Shown here in pieces: positions 1-11,500 of a stretch of DNA of 39,690 bases. Numbering within the stretch: the first letter of the stretch is position 1; each line of letters opens with the position of its first letter. A program made the translations under genes and the position numbers. The notes under the pieces are model-generated. The model was given only the letters and a program-made list of their open reading frames with translations. It ran no database searches and was not told where the DNA came from. The stretch comes from Brachionus plicatilis (lineage: Eukaryota > Rotifera > Eurotatoria > Ploima > Brachionidae), in contig QEOQ01000136.1 in the NCBI GenBank assembly GCA_010279815.1, positions 255,934-295,623 on the forward strand, given 5' to 3'.

Positions 1-73
1 ATAAGAAAAAAATAAAATATAATCAAATAAAAATAAAATAAAAGTTAAAAAAAATAAAATAAATAAAAAAAAG

Positions 74-560
74 CTTTATAAGTTTATAGAGGGTAAGATG
101 ATTTTTTGTGAAGAGCAATCAGGGTTCCGTAAACATAGATGATAACTTGATGTTTCTTACACAAAAAGTTATCGCATTGTTTAACAGAAAAAAGAATACA
201 TGTGCAATCTTCCTTGACATTTCTAAAGCAGTTTGGCACAACGGTCTAAAATACAGACTTATTAGGCTGAAAGTGCCAGATTACATCATTCTCTGGATAA
301 TATCTTTCCTGAGCTCTAGACACTTCACGGTATATACAAATAACTCACTAAATAGTCCATTCAAAATTAGAGCTGGAGTCTCACAGGGATCATAAGTCCT
401 TTCCTTTTTAACCTATAAATAGTATAATTAAAACTTAATAAAAAAATCATTAGGCGAAGTATTACAAAAAGTGATAGCTGATGATATCAATTTTTTTCTA
501 GCAAAAGTTTTAAGAGAACATTTTGAATTTTTTTTTTCTATTTTCCCAAATACTTTTTCT
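74..560 (+). pseudogene. Jockey-like LINE reverse transcriptase fragment
   Basis: Fragment of a non-LTR reverse transcriptase. One frame (from 74) gives EEQSGFRKHR. The next frame (from about 130) gives DNLMFLTQKV, then FLDISKA, VWHNGL and AGVSQGS. A third stretch near 475-500 gives IADDIN, the catalytic (F/Y)xDD region. The parts are separated by a frameshift near 130, a stop after QGS at 395 and indels beyond. At FLDISKA-VWHNGL a few residues usually present in the family are missing. The GFRKHR and DNLxFLxQK blocks match the element at 21,888-23,050, so both belong to one family. It is a dead relic, probably inside an intron or upstream of the host gene. A-rich low-complexity DNA precedes it (1-73). 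Confidence 0.8.
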
Positions 561-673
561 ACAATTAAAAATATTTTTTCTAATTTTTTTTTTTTACTTT
601 ACGAGAATAAGAATTCTATAAAAAAATATAAGCCCTAATTAAAGATTAAACAAATCATGTTTAATTAAGTTAT
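561..673. other. AT-rich spacer
   Basis: Poly-T and poly-A rich DNA between the LINE relic and the TSD of the next element. No gene or structured repeat was recognised. Confidence 0.6.
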
Positions 674-681
674 AATTAAAA

Positions 682-1667
682 GGGTCTCCCCCAGTAGGTG
701 ACCAAGCGGTCACGAAATATGTGACCAATTCAATTTCTCTCATTTGGTGACCAACAGTGGTCACGTATATTTGACCATGGAAATAGGTGACCAATATTTT
801 GAAGACAACGGTCACGTAATGAGTACATAGGTCACCAAATGAATATCAATGGTCACCAAATGAATGACAATGGTCACATGAATTTAATAAAATATTATTA
901 CAAAATTTAAGTTAATTTTATAAAACGAATTTTAATTACTTATTATTATTAATTTCAAATTTTTATTATAATCATTTTTTTGATGAAACAGCAAATTTTA
1001 TAAAAAATATTGTTAGATTTTATATTAAATCCAAAAACAATTTTAAAACTATTCTAAAAATTAAAAATCAAAAATGAATGAACAATTTAAAGATTCCGAA
1101 GAATATAATATTTTTAAGTTTTCTACTTTTATGAATCTTTAGACCTAACTCTCCATTCATGTATTCACCACATAAGTCACATTTTATAGGATTTTTTTTA
1201 CCGCTTAAGTTCCTTTTAACTAAATCCTCTGTTTCTTTTGAACATGTTGGTACAGTGTTTGACAATTTTTCATAAATTTGTGATTTGCTTTTAACACAAA
1301 CAAAATTACATAAAAATTAATTTTTTTTATTTTATTTATTAATAAAAATGTATTTTTAAACATTGAAAATACATTTTTATAAACATTGATTTGCTTCGAT
1401 TTTCATAATAAACTTAATTAAAAAAATTTTTTTTCTTTTTTTTTTAATTTAAGTGGTCACGAAATGACGTCGATGGTCACATAATGAGTTTAAGTGGTCA
1501 CATAAACTACATGTTGGTCACCTAAATAATTTAATTTTAAAATTTATTTAAATATTGGTCACCTATTTCCATGGTCAAATATATGTGACCACTGTTGGTC
1601 ACCAAATGAGAGAAATTGAATTGGTCACATATTTCGTGACCGCTTGGTCACCTATTGGGGGAGACCC
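682..1667. mobile_element. Non-autonomous DNA transposon with GGTCAC arrays
   Basis: A 986-bp element bounded by ~119-bp terminal inverted repeats (682-800 and 1549-1667) that differ at about two positions. The ends read GGGTCTCCCCCA...TGGGGGAGACCC. An exact 8-bp TSD, AATTAAAA, lies at 674-681 and 1668-1675. Each half carries about ten copies of GGTCAC/GTGACC (roughly 695-880 and 1450-1660), spaced 10-25 bp apart, which look like transposase-binding sites. An 8-bp duplication is compatible with hAT, P, Merlin or Zisupton-like elements; the GGG terminus does not decide. The interior (900-1440) is AT-rich apart from a short zinc-finger-like frame. Confidence 0.9.
1068..1265 (-). pseudogene. Zinc-finger-like reading frame inside the transposon
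   Basis: A 65-codon minus-strand frame with the motif CDLCGEYMNGELGLKIH, i.e. C-x2-C-x12-H, the first three ligands of a C2H2 finger. KSRK follows, and a second histidine is not where expected. The GLKIH pattern is typical of fingers in transposon and retroelement proteins. There is no ATG at the start and the tail becomes AT-rich nonsense. It may be an exon remnant of the parent transposase gene or a captured fragment. It could also be chance, though the spacing of C, C and H argues against that. Confidence 0.35.
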
Positions 1668-1687
1668 AATTAAAAATAGATTAATAA

Positions 1688-2021
1688 GGTTTTGTGAAAT
1701 TCAGTACAAAATGATAAAAAGAACAGAAAATAATGTAGAAAAATTGAATGAAATTTTTTCTAAATGTTTAAACTTAATTCTGTGAATGCAACTTAGTGCA
1801 ACATTCAAAGTTGCATCATATATCAAGGTCTGCTAAATTCTGCAAATTAAGCAGGGCATTTTGCAGAGATTTTGCACATCATTAGCAGACTTTTACAGTT
1901 GATGCAAATTTGAATGTTTTACCATTTTGCATTCACATAATTAATTTTAAACTTTAAGAAAAAAAGTTATTTAATTTTTTTACACTTTGTTCTGTTCTTT
2001 TGTTCTGAATTTCACAAAACC
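1688..2021. mobile_element. MITE, GGTTTTGTGAAATTCAG family, complete copy
   Basis: A 334-bp element with long imperfect inverted arms starting GGTTTTGTGAAATTCAG and ending CTGAATTTCACAAAACC. It is flanked by an exact 9-bp TSD, GATTAATAA (1679-1687 and 2022-2030). A 9-bp TSD with GG-starting termini suggests Mutator-type mobilisation (inference). The centre contains repeated TCTGC/GCAGA words. Relatives lie at 9552-9740 (half copy), 16639-17001 and 27117-27479. Confidence 0.9.
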
Positions 2022-2030
2022 GATTAATAA

Positions 2031-2502
2031 TACCTTTTTATTTAACTCAAAAACTAAAAATTTTGTTTTGAAATTTACATTTGATCATGAACTTCAATTT
2101 GCCTATTTTTTCAGAATTTGATCTCCATTTTTATTTTTTAGTACTAAACGAAACTTTTAACTTGGCAAAACTTAATTAGAAAATGTGATTTTAATTATAT
2201 TTAAATTATGAAAAAAAAATTTTCTATATTAAAATTTACGTAAATTTACGATTTACGATAAATTTCTAGTTTGAAAAATTTTCAAATTAAAATAAAATGT
2301 TTATTTTTTTTTTAAATGTTAAAATTCTTGAATATTTAGTAGATTTTGTTTTTACACTAATTTACAAAGAATATTGAAATCTTACCTTATTTTACGTAAA
2401 ATATGGTAAAATATCAAAACTCTAAAACATATTTGTTTTTTACAAATAAACTGGCATATTTTACAATTGAAAAATTTAAATTGAAATAAATTTTTTTTAA
2501 AG
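2031..2502. other. Non-coding DNA with ACGTAAA motifs
   Basis: AT-rich sequence with palindromic words such as TTTACGTAAATTTACG (about 2236-2256) and ACGTAAAATATGGTAAAATA (near 2393). A ~23-bp phrase beginning TTGATCATGAACTTCAA (about 2081) recurs near 7610. No convincing exon was seen. Confidence 0.5.
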
Positions 2503-5500
2503 ATTTTGGACCTGATTGAAATTTTAGAGAACACAAACTCGAGCATTGTAAATATTTTAAGAGATTTAAAAGTGTTTAGTCCAGACCCAAACTCGCACAA
2601 AATAGGTACGTATTTTTTATAAGATAAAACAAACTATTCATTTCAAATTAAAGGCTCCTTATTTGAATTGATGGAAGAATTGGCAGAATTGAACGAATTT
2701 TTAAATCGAACATCTTCTATTTCAATCAATGACTCAATTAAAATTCACATAAAAGTAAGCATTTTTTTACTAATTTTTTTTTTTTAAGTAACACATTTTT
2801 ATTCATAAATTTAATTATTCAAATTTTTTGAAATCAGAATTAATCAAACTTGGTCAAATTGTTAATAATTTAAACCGAATTCTATTTTATTTTTTTTTCA
2901 AAAATTCACCAAAAATTTTTTTCAACCAAAATAAAATTAAATTCATTTATTTTGTTGGCAAAAGTATTGAAACTGGTGCCTTTTCTTCTCGCTGCCTTTA
3001 TCATAAAGTAGTGGTAGTACACCTTAAGGTAGTGATGAAATCAAATTATTTTTTATTACAAATTGAAAATTAATAAAAAATTTGAAAAGACTATTGAAAA
3101 AGTAAAATATTAGAATCTTGAATATAAGATAAATTTGAATTTATACTTGATTTATTTTTATTTTTTAAATTTAAATTCGAACTTAACTTTAATTTAAAAA
3201 ACGACTGGTGTATTTTTTGGACTTTTTAAAAAAAATTTCCTGCAATTTTAAATAGCATGAAAAAATTGTGATGTTTCAGATCTACAAATGTAACATGGTT
3301 TACATAACTTGAAATATTTTTTTAAAAAAAATTTAAAGTCAAGTCAAATGACTTTTTTTTAAAAAAATATTTAAAGTCAAGTCATATGACTTGGTTGTTC
3401 TAACTAAACCAACGCTAAAAGAGTACAATAAACTAAATATTCATTCACTTAATTTTCAAATATTTTTTCAAATTTTAAGATTAACATTAAATTTAAATTT
3501 AATATTTTTAAATTAAAAATAAGTTAAATTTTAATAAGTTCTAACCTTTTGTGATTGTTAGTCAATAAAACTAAAGTTAAACAATAAAACCCAGCTGTTT
3601 ACAAAGCTGGCTATAACTTGTAAAATTAAATTTAATGAAGAGATTGTTTAAGACTATTTTGATTTCTATTTAGCCAACTCTGAAAAAAAATTACAATTAC
3701 AATGTAGCTATGATACTACCTACTATTAACTTGTGGTGTATTTTTCGTCTTTGTATATGGATGTTCCAATTAATGACATCGCAATTGAATTTAATAATTT
3801 ATTAAATTAATAATTTTTAAAAAGATATATGGGAGTCTCTTTTGCAATCGTATTACATTAAAATTTAATAATATCAAACGTAAAATATTTACTTTTTATT
3901 GTTATAAAACAAAAATTATTAAAACATTTTTGACAAGTAAGAAAATAGTTTTCTTTTTTAAAGTTAAATTTTTTTCTAATTTCCTATTTTGATTACAATA
4001 ATTATTATGCTTAAAAAAAGCTAATCATAATACTCTTACATTTTTGTATTTAAAAAAAAATTCGATTTTTGAAATTTAATAAATTAATATTCTTTATACT
4101 TTGATTTAGTTAAGTATTTCAAATCCTTAAAAATTAACACTCATTATAGATGTCAAAAAACAACTCCTGATGCGAAACAACACATTTTTCATAAAAGAAA
4201 ATTTTTCTTTGTTGATCATTCATTTTATGCAACTTGATTTAAATTTTATCTTTTTTCATGTAAAAATAAATCTTTCATCATGTAATTTACACCATCTATT
4301 TCTTTCGCTTTACCAGGCGATAATGATCAATAAATTTTGCTACCGCCTTATATATTTTAAGACTTTTGATATTTTAACTAATAATAAAAATACACCTAGC
4401 TGAAAAACTTATTTTACTAAATCTTTTTTACTTTACTTTATTAATCATCTTTATACAGTAGTGATTTCTTTATACAGTCGTAAAATTGCGTAAATTTACG
4501 TAAAAACAAAAAGGACAAAAAATTGACCAATTTTTCATAATTTTTTAAAAATTTGAAAATTTAAAAAAAAAAACACTGAATTTCTAGAAAAAAAAAATTT
4601 ACCAAATTTTACGTTTTTTTACGTAAATTTACGTAAAAACACAAATGTCAAATCAATACTGAAATCTTAATTTTATTTCATTTCATTTTGTATTTTATTC
4701 AGAAAGAGCTTTAACTTGGTTCAGATAAACATTGAGAATATAAATATCCTGAAGTGTAAAAAATTGAAAAAAAAATTTTTCCTTTTATGTTGATTTTTTA
4801 CCATTGTTCACCATTTTTTACAATAATTTACCGAATTTTACGTTAATTTTGGTCAAAAAATTCAAACAAATTTTATATTTTTTTTCATTAAAAATTTTTT
4901 TTTTTTTTCGACAAATTTTGGAATTTTTTTTTCACTAAAATTTGAGATAATTATCGTTATTTTACGATAAATACCATTTTTTAGATTACCATATTTTACG
5001 CTAAATATGGTGAATTCATGGGACCATAGCAGCACTGTTTATTAAAAAGTTAAATGTGTTTTATTTTAAATTTTTTGTCCTAATAAAGCATTTTATCTAA
5101 TTCTTGGAATCAGCTATGTGACTTAAATTTTTTTTAATTTTTAGATCGGTATCGAAGGTTTGTACAATAAAACTAGAATGAGTCTTTTGAAGAATGAGAG
5201 TGAAGTGCGGATAGATTCAAATTTTGTTTATTCAATGTTGATATTTTGCCGCGAGCAAATTTCCTACTACAAAAACATCCTTTTTCAGAAATGTCTTAGG
5301 TAGAAAAATTTACTTTTAAATTTGGTATTAAATCAATGGTTTGTAAAGAAATGCAGACGTTTTTGACTTGGTAATTGATGTTTTATATGAAAATTTAATG
5401 AATGATGTACGTCAACTTTTTGAAGAACACATGGATGATTTGCATGAAGTAATTTTTTTATTTTTTTTTAAAAATAAAAGTTAAATTTTTTATCTTTATA

Positions 5501-8500
5501 GAAATTTGCGCTCAACATGAACCTTCTGGCATTGGGCTACAGACTTAAACAGTTTGATGATGAGCATGCAGACAAAATATCTCATCAGTAAATTTAATTA
5601 AGGTTTTTATTTGAATAAAATTAATAATATTTAAGAAAGCAAAGTTGGCGAAGTTTGATACTTCCACATGTACATAATTGGATAAAAGCTATTGGCAAAA
5701 TTAGTTCTCAAATGATCTTTAGATACTTCATTCCAAAAGAAACAGTAAGACTTTTAATTTTTTTATTGAGTTTAAAAAATGCGTCCAGAAGTGTTTAATA
5801 TTTAGAAAGTAAATAAAATAATTAAATGATAAAAAATTAAGTTACCTTGCATTATCTAAATGATAAAATTAATATGGGATAAAGTTGATCACAACTTAAA
5901 AAAGTGAAAATTAAATGTTGAAAAGATAACCTATCAAAAAAGGAAAAAAAACATTAAGGATTTATATTTTTAAAGAGAAAGAAATAAAATAAAATTTTAA
6001 TTTAGAATTGAATTAAAAAAAAAGAGATAAATTTTTCTAAAAGTCAAAAAAGATAAGATTTTTGCATGGAATTCCTAAAGTAAATAATTTGCGTTTTTAT
6101 CACCAAAATTGGCAAAATGAAAATAATTTTGCATTTTTGCATTTTTAGATTTTTTGTGCACTATTTCATAAAATTTTTATTTTTAATTTTGGTAGCTAAA
6201 TAATAAAGAGTTTTTTTTATTTTCTGAAATATTGCACAAAAAATCTACAAATGTGAAAATCTAAAAACGTAAAATTTTCTACATTTTGTCACAAATTTAA
6301 TTGATTTTAAATTATTATTCTTTAAAAATTAATTTTGAAAAAAAAATTTATGACCAAATTTATATTTAGATAAAATTTAAAATTTTTAATAAAAACTGAT
6401 AAAAATAAAATTTCATTAATATAGGTATTTTAACCAAAAAGCTTTCTTCGGATTAAAAGTGAGAAAAAAATAATATTAAAAGAATAATAAACATTATTTT
6501 AAAAAACTTAATTAAAGAAATTGAAAAGTTGAGTATCTGTGACACAATAATATTTTATGTTTAGATTTTTTTTTAAAGAAACAACATTTAATTTAAACAA
6601 ATTTTCAAATATTTTTAAATGAATTCAAAATTTTTAATTTATTCAAAATTGAAATCTGAAATTAAAAAAAAAAGCTAAAAAGATCATCTTCATTTGATTT
6701 TCATTTTGTAACTGTAGTTATTGGCAACTTGAAGTTCATGATCGTGATCACATGATTTAAACTTGATTAATTATAATCTCAATAAAAAAAATGAAATAAA
6801 CTGGCAAATAGAAGTTTCAGATCAAATTTTAAGATCAAAACGATCATTTAAAATTTTAAAACTTAATTAATCTAATGATTTTAATAATTTTTAAGAAATA
6901 AATAGTAAACATTACTAGACATGTTATGTCTAAAAATGGTTCATTATCAAATTAACATCAAAATGATTGATCTCTAATTTATTTAACAAAAACAATCAAT
7001 TTCTACTTTAATAAATTTTAAATTTTAAAACAGTTGATTTTTTGTCTTTAAATGTAAGTTATCATTAAAATCAATTTAAATATTTAAACCTATTTAAGTT
7101 CAATAAAAAAGGAACATTTTAAAATTTTAAATATGAAAATAAACTGAAAATGACATGCCAAGTAATTGCTTTCGAAAAAATTCATTTTTTCTCTATTATA
7201 AAAAAATATCTCAATTTATATTTTTAATAAACATTAAATGTTTAATATCTTAAATTTAAAAAAACAAGTATTTTTTGTTTTTAATTTATCATTAATTGAT
7301 TCTTTTAAAATCTTAGTTTAAAAACTTTAAATAAAAAGTAAAAATCCACATTAAGTTATCCAAATTTTGGCTCAAATCAAATTTTAATTTTAATTAAAAT
7401 ATTTTTCAGTGAAACAAAATTTAAGCTTTGAATTGCTATACTTCAAAATATAAATTAAAATTTAATTTTTATTTCACGTAAAAATTTTTAAATATTATTT
7501 AATTATTTAAAGTTTAAACAAATTATGTTAAATTAAGTTAAGTCATTTATTAATAAAAAAATTGATAAAAAGGTTTTTTTTTTCAAATCTAAAATTTAAA
7601 ATTTTTATTTGATCATGAACTTCAATTTGCCTGTTATTTTATATTCAAAAATTATCAAAAATCTTGCTTTCTTTTAATTTTAATTTCTTTTTTTTCGAGT
7701 AAAATTGAAAAAAAAAAATTTTAAATTAAATATTTTTGTTTAGCTTTTAAACAAAGTCTTTGAATAATCAATTAAAATATTGAGCTTTTAATTAAAAAAA
7801 AAAGGTTTCAAAATTTTTATTATATTAATTCCAACTGATTACAATTTTGATATATGACCAAAATGAATCATTATGAACTTTCTTTTTAATTTAATTTTTA
7901 ATTAAAAATACAAAAATATTTTTTTTAAAGTTTGACGAAATTGATTTCCGTAGTGAAAACTATGATCAAGATTTTTTGACCAACTTACAAGACCTGGTTG
8001 ACTCAACTGCGTACACTTTTTTCAATCAAATGAAAGCCTTTCATTCCGAGCAAGACTTGAGTGTGTCCATTCGGACATTGGTGTCTGATGACGGCACCAT
8101 CAAATCAGCTTTTAAACCCTATTCCAAAAGTTCACTCTCGACATCAACAAATGTAGTAGGCTTAGCTAATTGATCAATAAAAAATTATCAAATTTTTTTA
8201 GACTTCTATTAAATCAAATTCTAGCAGTGGAAACAAATTTAAAAAATCAAGATTTACTAACACCCCCAAGTCTTCCATTGACTCGATTCAATCTAATTTC
8301 ACACTAGAGTTAGGGTCAAAATCAGCGCAAAATGTGCTGGCCAAAGACAGACTTCCTTGCTCGGTCTCTTTGATCGATTTGTCCATTTTGCTCCTTCGGT
8401 ATCAGCACTCGTGTGAATATCTGCTCGATTTGTTCATTTCGTCCCACTTGGTCAAAAATAATAAGGCTCTTTTTCAGGCTAAATTTAAATGCATCAATAC

Positions 8501-11500
8501 CATTTATCAAGTATTTATTTCTATTTTTTAAGAGATTGAAAATTTTTAATTTAAAATTTTTTTTAAATTCTAAGCAAATGCTAGGCTTTGTAGAAGTTTA
8601 TGCGAACAACACTCTTGCTTTGGACATTTGTGCTCTTAATAAAAATTTGATAGGAAAATTTTTTGGAAATCAAGTAAAAAAATTGTCTTTTTTTTTTATT
8701 TTTATTTTTTTCTTTTCAGATAGAAAATGAAGTGATCAACGGCAAACTGGGCAGGTCTATTTGGGGTTGTAGACACAAGCTTAAAAACTCAAAATTTAGC
8801 TGTACTTATTTTATTGACATAAATTCAAAGTACTTATCGGATAATTATGAATCAGTTGATGAAAAGGTTGGTAAACTTTTTTCAAATTTTTTTTTTGCTT
8901 GTTTGAAGTTAAAAAAAGAATAATTTTTTGCCAAATTGAAAATGTATAAAAGCTTACTTTAAACTTATATACTGTTAATATTTAGCTTATGGAAAAATAT
9001 GACAAAATATTACCTGTATTTCAGAAATAATAACTTTATGACAAATATATTGTTAAAACTAATTAGTTAATGGCTTAAATTATTTTTTATTGTCTAAATA
9101 AAGGCAAATGATTATCGCTTCAGTAAAAATAATAGAACTAATCAGTAAATATAATATTTTATTCAGTAAAAATGATTACATATTATGATTATGAAGTCTC
9201 AAGTCAAGTCCAAGTACGGACTTGACTTGAGACCTGATTCTTTTAAAATCTTAGTTTAAAAACTTTAAAGAAAAAGTAAAAATCCACATTAAGTTATCCA
9301 AATTTTGGCTCAAATGAAATTTTAATTTTTATTAAAATATATTACAGCGAAACAAAGTTTAAGTTTTGAATTGCTATAGTTCAAAATATTGATTAAAATT
9401 TAATTTTTTTTTCACGTAAAAATTCTTAAAAATTTTTCAATTACTTAAAGTTTAAACAAATTATGTTAAATTAAGTTAAGTCATTTATTAATAAAAAAAT
9501 TGATAAAAAGGTTTTTTTTTTTTTTCAAATATTTATATTTTAAGAAATTTTAAAGTCTGCCTTGATGATGTGCAAAATCTCTGCAAAATGCCCTACGGTC
9601 TGCTGAATTTGATGCAACTTTGAATGTTGCACTATGTTGCATTTACAGAATTAAGTTCAAACCTTTAGAAAAAATTTCATTCAATTTTTTTACATTTTTT
9701 TCTGTTCTATTTATTATTTTGTACTGAATTTCACAAAACCTTGCATTAGAAAACCCAAGAGTATATAAATTTTTTGACAAGAAGCCTGACCTAGCAAATT
9801 TTAAAAAAAAATTCTGAACTTGGACTTTTTTTCTTTTAAAAAAAATTTTAAAGTCCTGATTTTAAAGACTTTGGAAAAAAAAAAAAAATCCTATTTTTTT
9901 TTTTCTTTGACTTTTTATTGGGACTTTTAAACAACTCTGATTTATTTTAAATTAATTTACTGAATTGGATTTATTGATTTAATAATATTATATTAACTAA
10001 ACATTTAATTATTTTTTTGAAATTAATACTATTATTTTGTATTATTTTACTAAATAAATTTTACTGCAGATTAAAATACTTTTGCTAAGAAAATTTACTG
10101 AATGAATAGATATTTTTGCTACTTCTTTTTAATTAATTTACTAAAGTATATTTACTGATTAAATAAAGTCAAACCTCGTTATAACGAACTCTTTGGGCGG
10201 AAAATTCGGTATTCGTTATATCGAAATTCCAATATAAAATGATAGGGAAAAAAAAAATTTTAAACCAAATTTTATTGATACAATAAAAATGTACAATATA
10301 AATGCTTAAAAAAACAAAAAGTCAATTTTTTTAAAAAAAATTGGTAACAGATGGTTGTTTGGTAAAGCTACTTTCAATTATAAATTTTCAATATTAAATA
10401 ATAAATTAATTACATTAGAATTATCATCTTTTTTGGTTAAAAAAAAATGTTTCAGTACATTTATTCTATCGATTGCTTCTTTTGAGTTAATCACTTGTTT
10501 ATTTGCATCATGCTACTCTTCAATTTCTGCATCACTGTCTTGCTCTACTGGATTGTTTGTTGCTATTGAATCGACGATTTCTGCCTCTGAGAGCATTCCG
10601 CGTGCAGCCAAGTTGCTATCTATTAACGTTGTATTCTTTAGTCAGCTTTGAAGTGGTTATTTTTTGCTCAGTATACTTTTTTTATAATTTCTATCTTGAC
10701 TTCAAGAGATATACATTTTCTCTTTTTGCAAAATTGCTTTTTATTCATTTTTATCAATTAGAATTTTTAGATAAACAATAATTATTATTTATTTACTATT
10801 TTAAATTATAAAGGTGTTAATTAACGGATGTCATTTTTTTAAGATTCGTTATTTAAAGTTTTTTTCTTAAGAAAGGTGTAATGAAGATATTCCCCGACTT
10901 TTTATTTGTTTTAATTTAATTTTATTTATTTTAATTTTATGTGTTTAAAAAGTTGAAGAAAATTACTTCATTCGTTATTTTAATATTTTAACATAAATAT
11001 AACTTTTAATTTTTTACATAACATATTACAGTATTTGAAATAAAGAATATTTTTAAAATAAACTTAACTTTTTTTTTTTTTTTTATTTTGATAAATATTC
11101 TTTATTTCAAATACTGTAATATGTTATGTAAAAAATTAAAAGTTATATTTATGTTAAAATATTAAAATAACGAATGAAGTAATTTTCTTCAACTTTTTAA
11201 ACACATAAAATTAAAATAAATAAAATTAGATTAAAACAAATAAAAAGTCGGGGAACATCTTCATTACAAAGGTATTACTCGGTTTTTTTTTTTAATGGTT
11301 CGTTATATCGGGATTTCGTTAAAAAGTGGTTCGTTATATCAAAGAAAATTAGCAATCTTTTTCCTTTATAAAAAATCGATTCCTGGAATAAAGAGGATTT
11401 CGTTATATGGGGGTTCGTTATACGGAGGATCGACTGTAAACATTATATTATTTTACTGACCATATAATATTTTGCCCCAAATAAATTAGTTCTGAGTAAT

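Larger units (their letters stand above)
2755..5144. other. Large intron with repeats
   Basis: A 2,390-bp intron between phase-0 exons ending IHIK and starting IGIEG. An open stretch at 2828-3073 does not fit the splice phase and was left out. Contents: a tandem SLQ-like dimer near 3330-3395 and ACGTAAA-type palindromic repeats at 4480-5010. Elsewhere it is plain AT-rich DNA. Confidence 0.6.
10166..11436 (-). mobile_element. Tigger/pogo-like transposon remnant
   Basis: The ends resemble Tc1/mariner-superfamily Tigger termini. The left end reads AAGTCAAACCTCGTTATAAC and the right end reads, on the minus strand, CAGTCGATCCTCCGTATAAC. TA dinucleotides sit at 10164-10165 and 11437-11438. Several TTCGTTATA words occur near both ends. 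The C-terminus of a transposase lies on the minus strand at 10378-10638. The middle is rearranged into a long inverted repeat (10877-11270). Non-functional. Confidence 0.8.

Noticed and set aside
1555..1785. + strand open frame of 76 codons
   Set aside because: It runs through the right inverted repeat of one transposon, its TSD and the start of the next MITE; no protein-like signal.
2828..3073. Open frame with KSELIKLGQIVNNLNRIL, considered as an exon of the MUN gene
   Set aside because: The acceptor before it would give the wrong phase, and the direct join 2754 to 5145 is in phase.
4170..4403. + strand open frame of 77 codons in the first long intron
   Set aside because: Phenylalanine, isoleucine and asparagine rich, as expected from translated AT-rich DNA; no motif.
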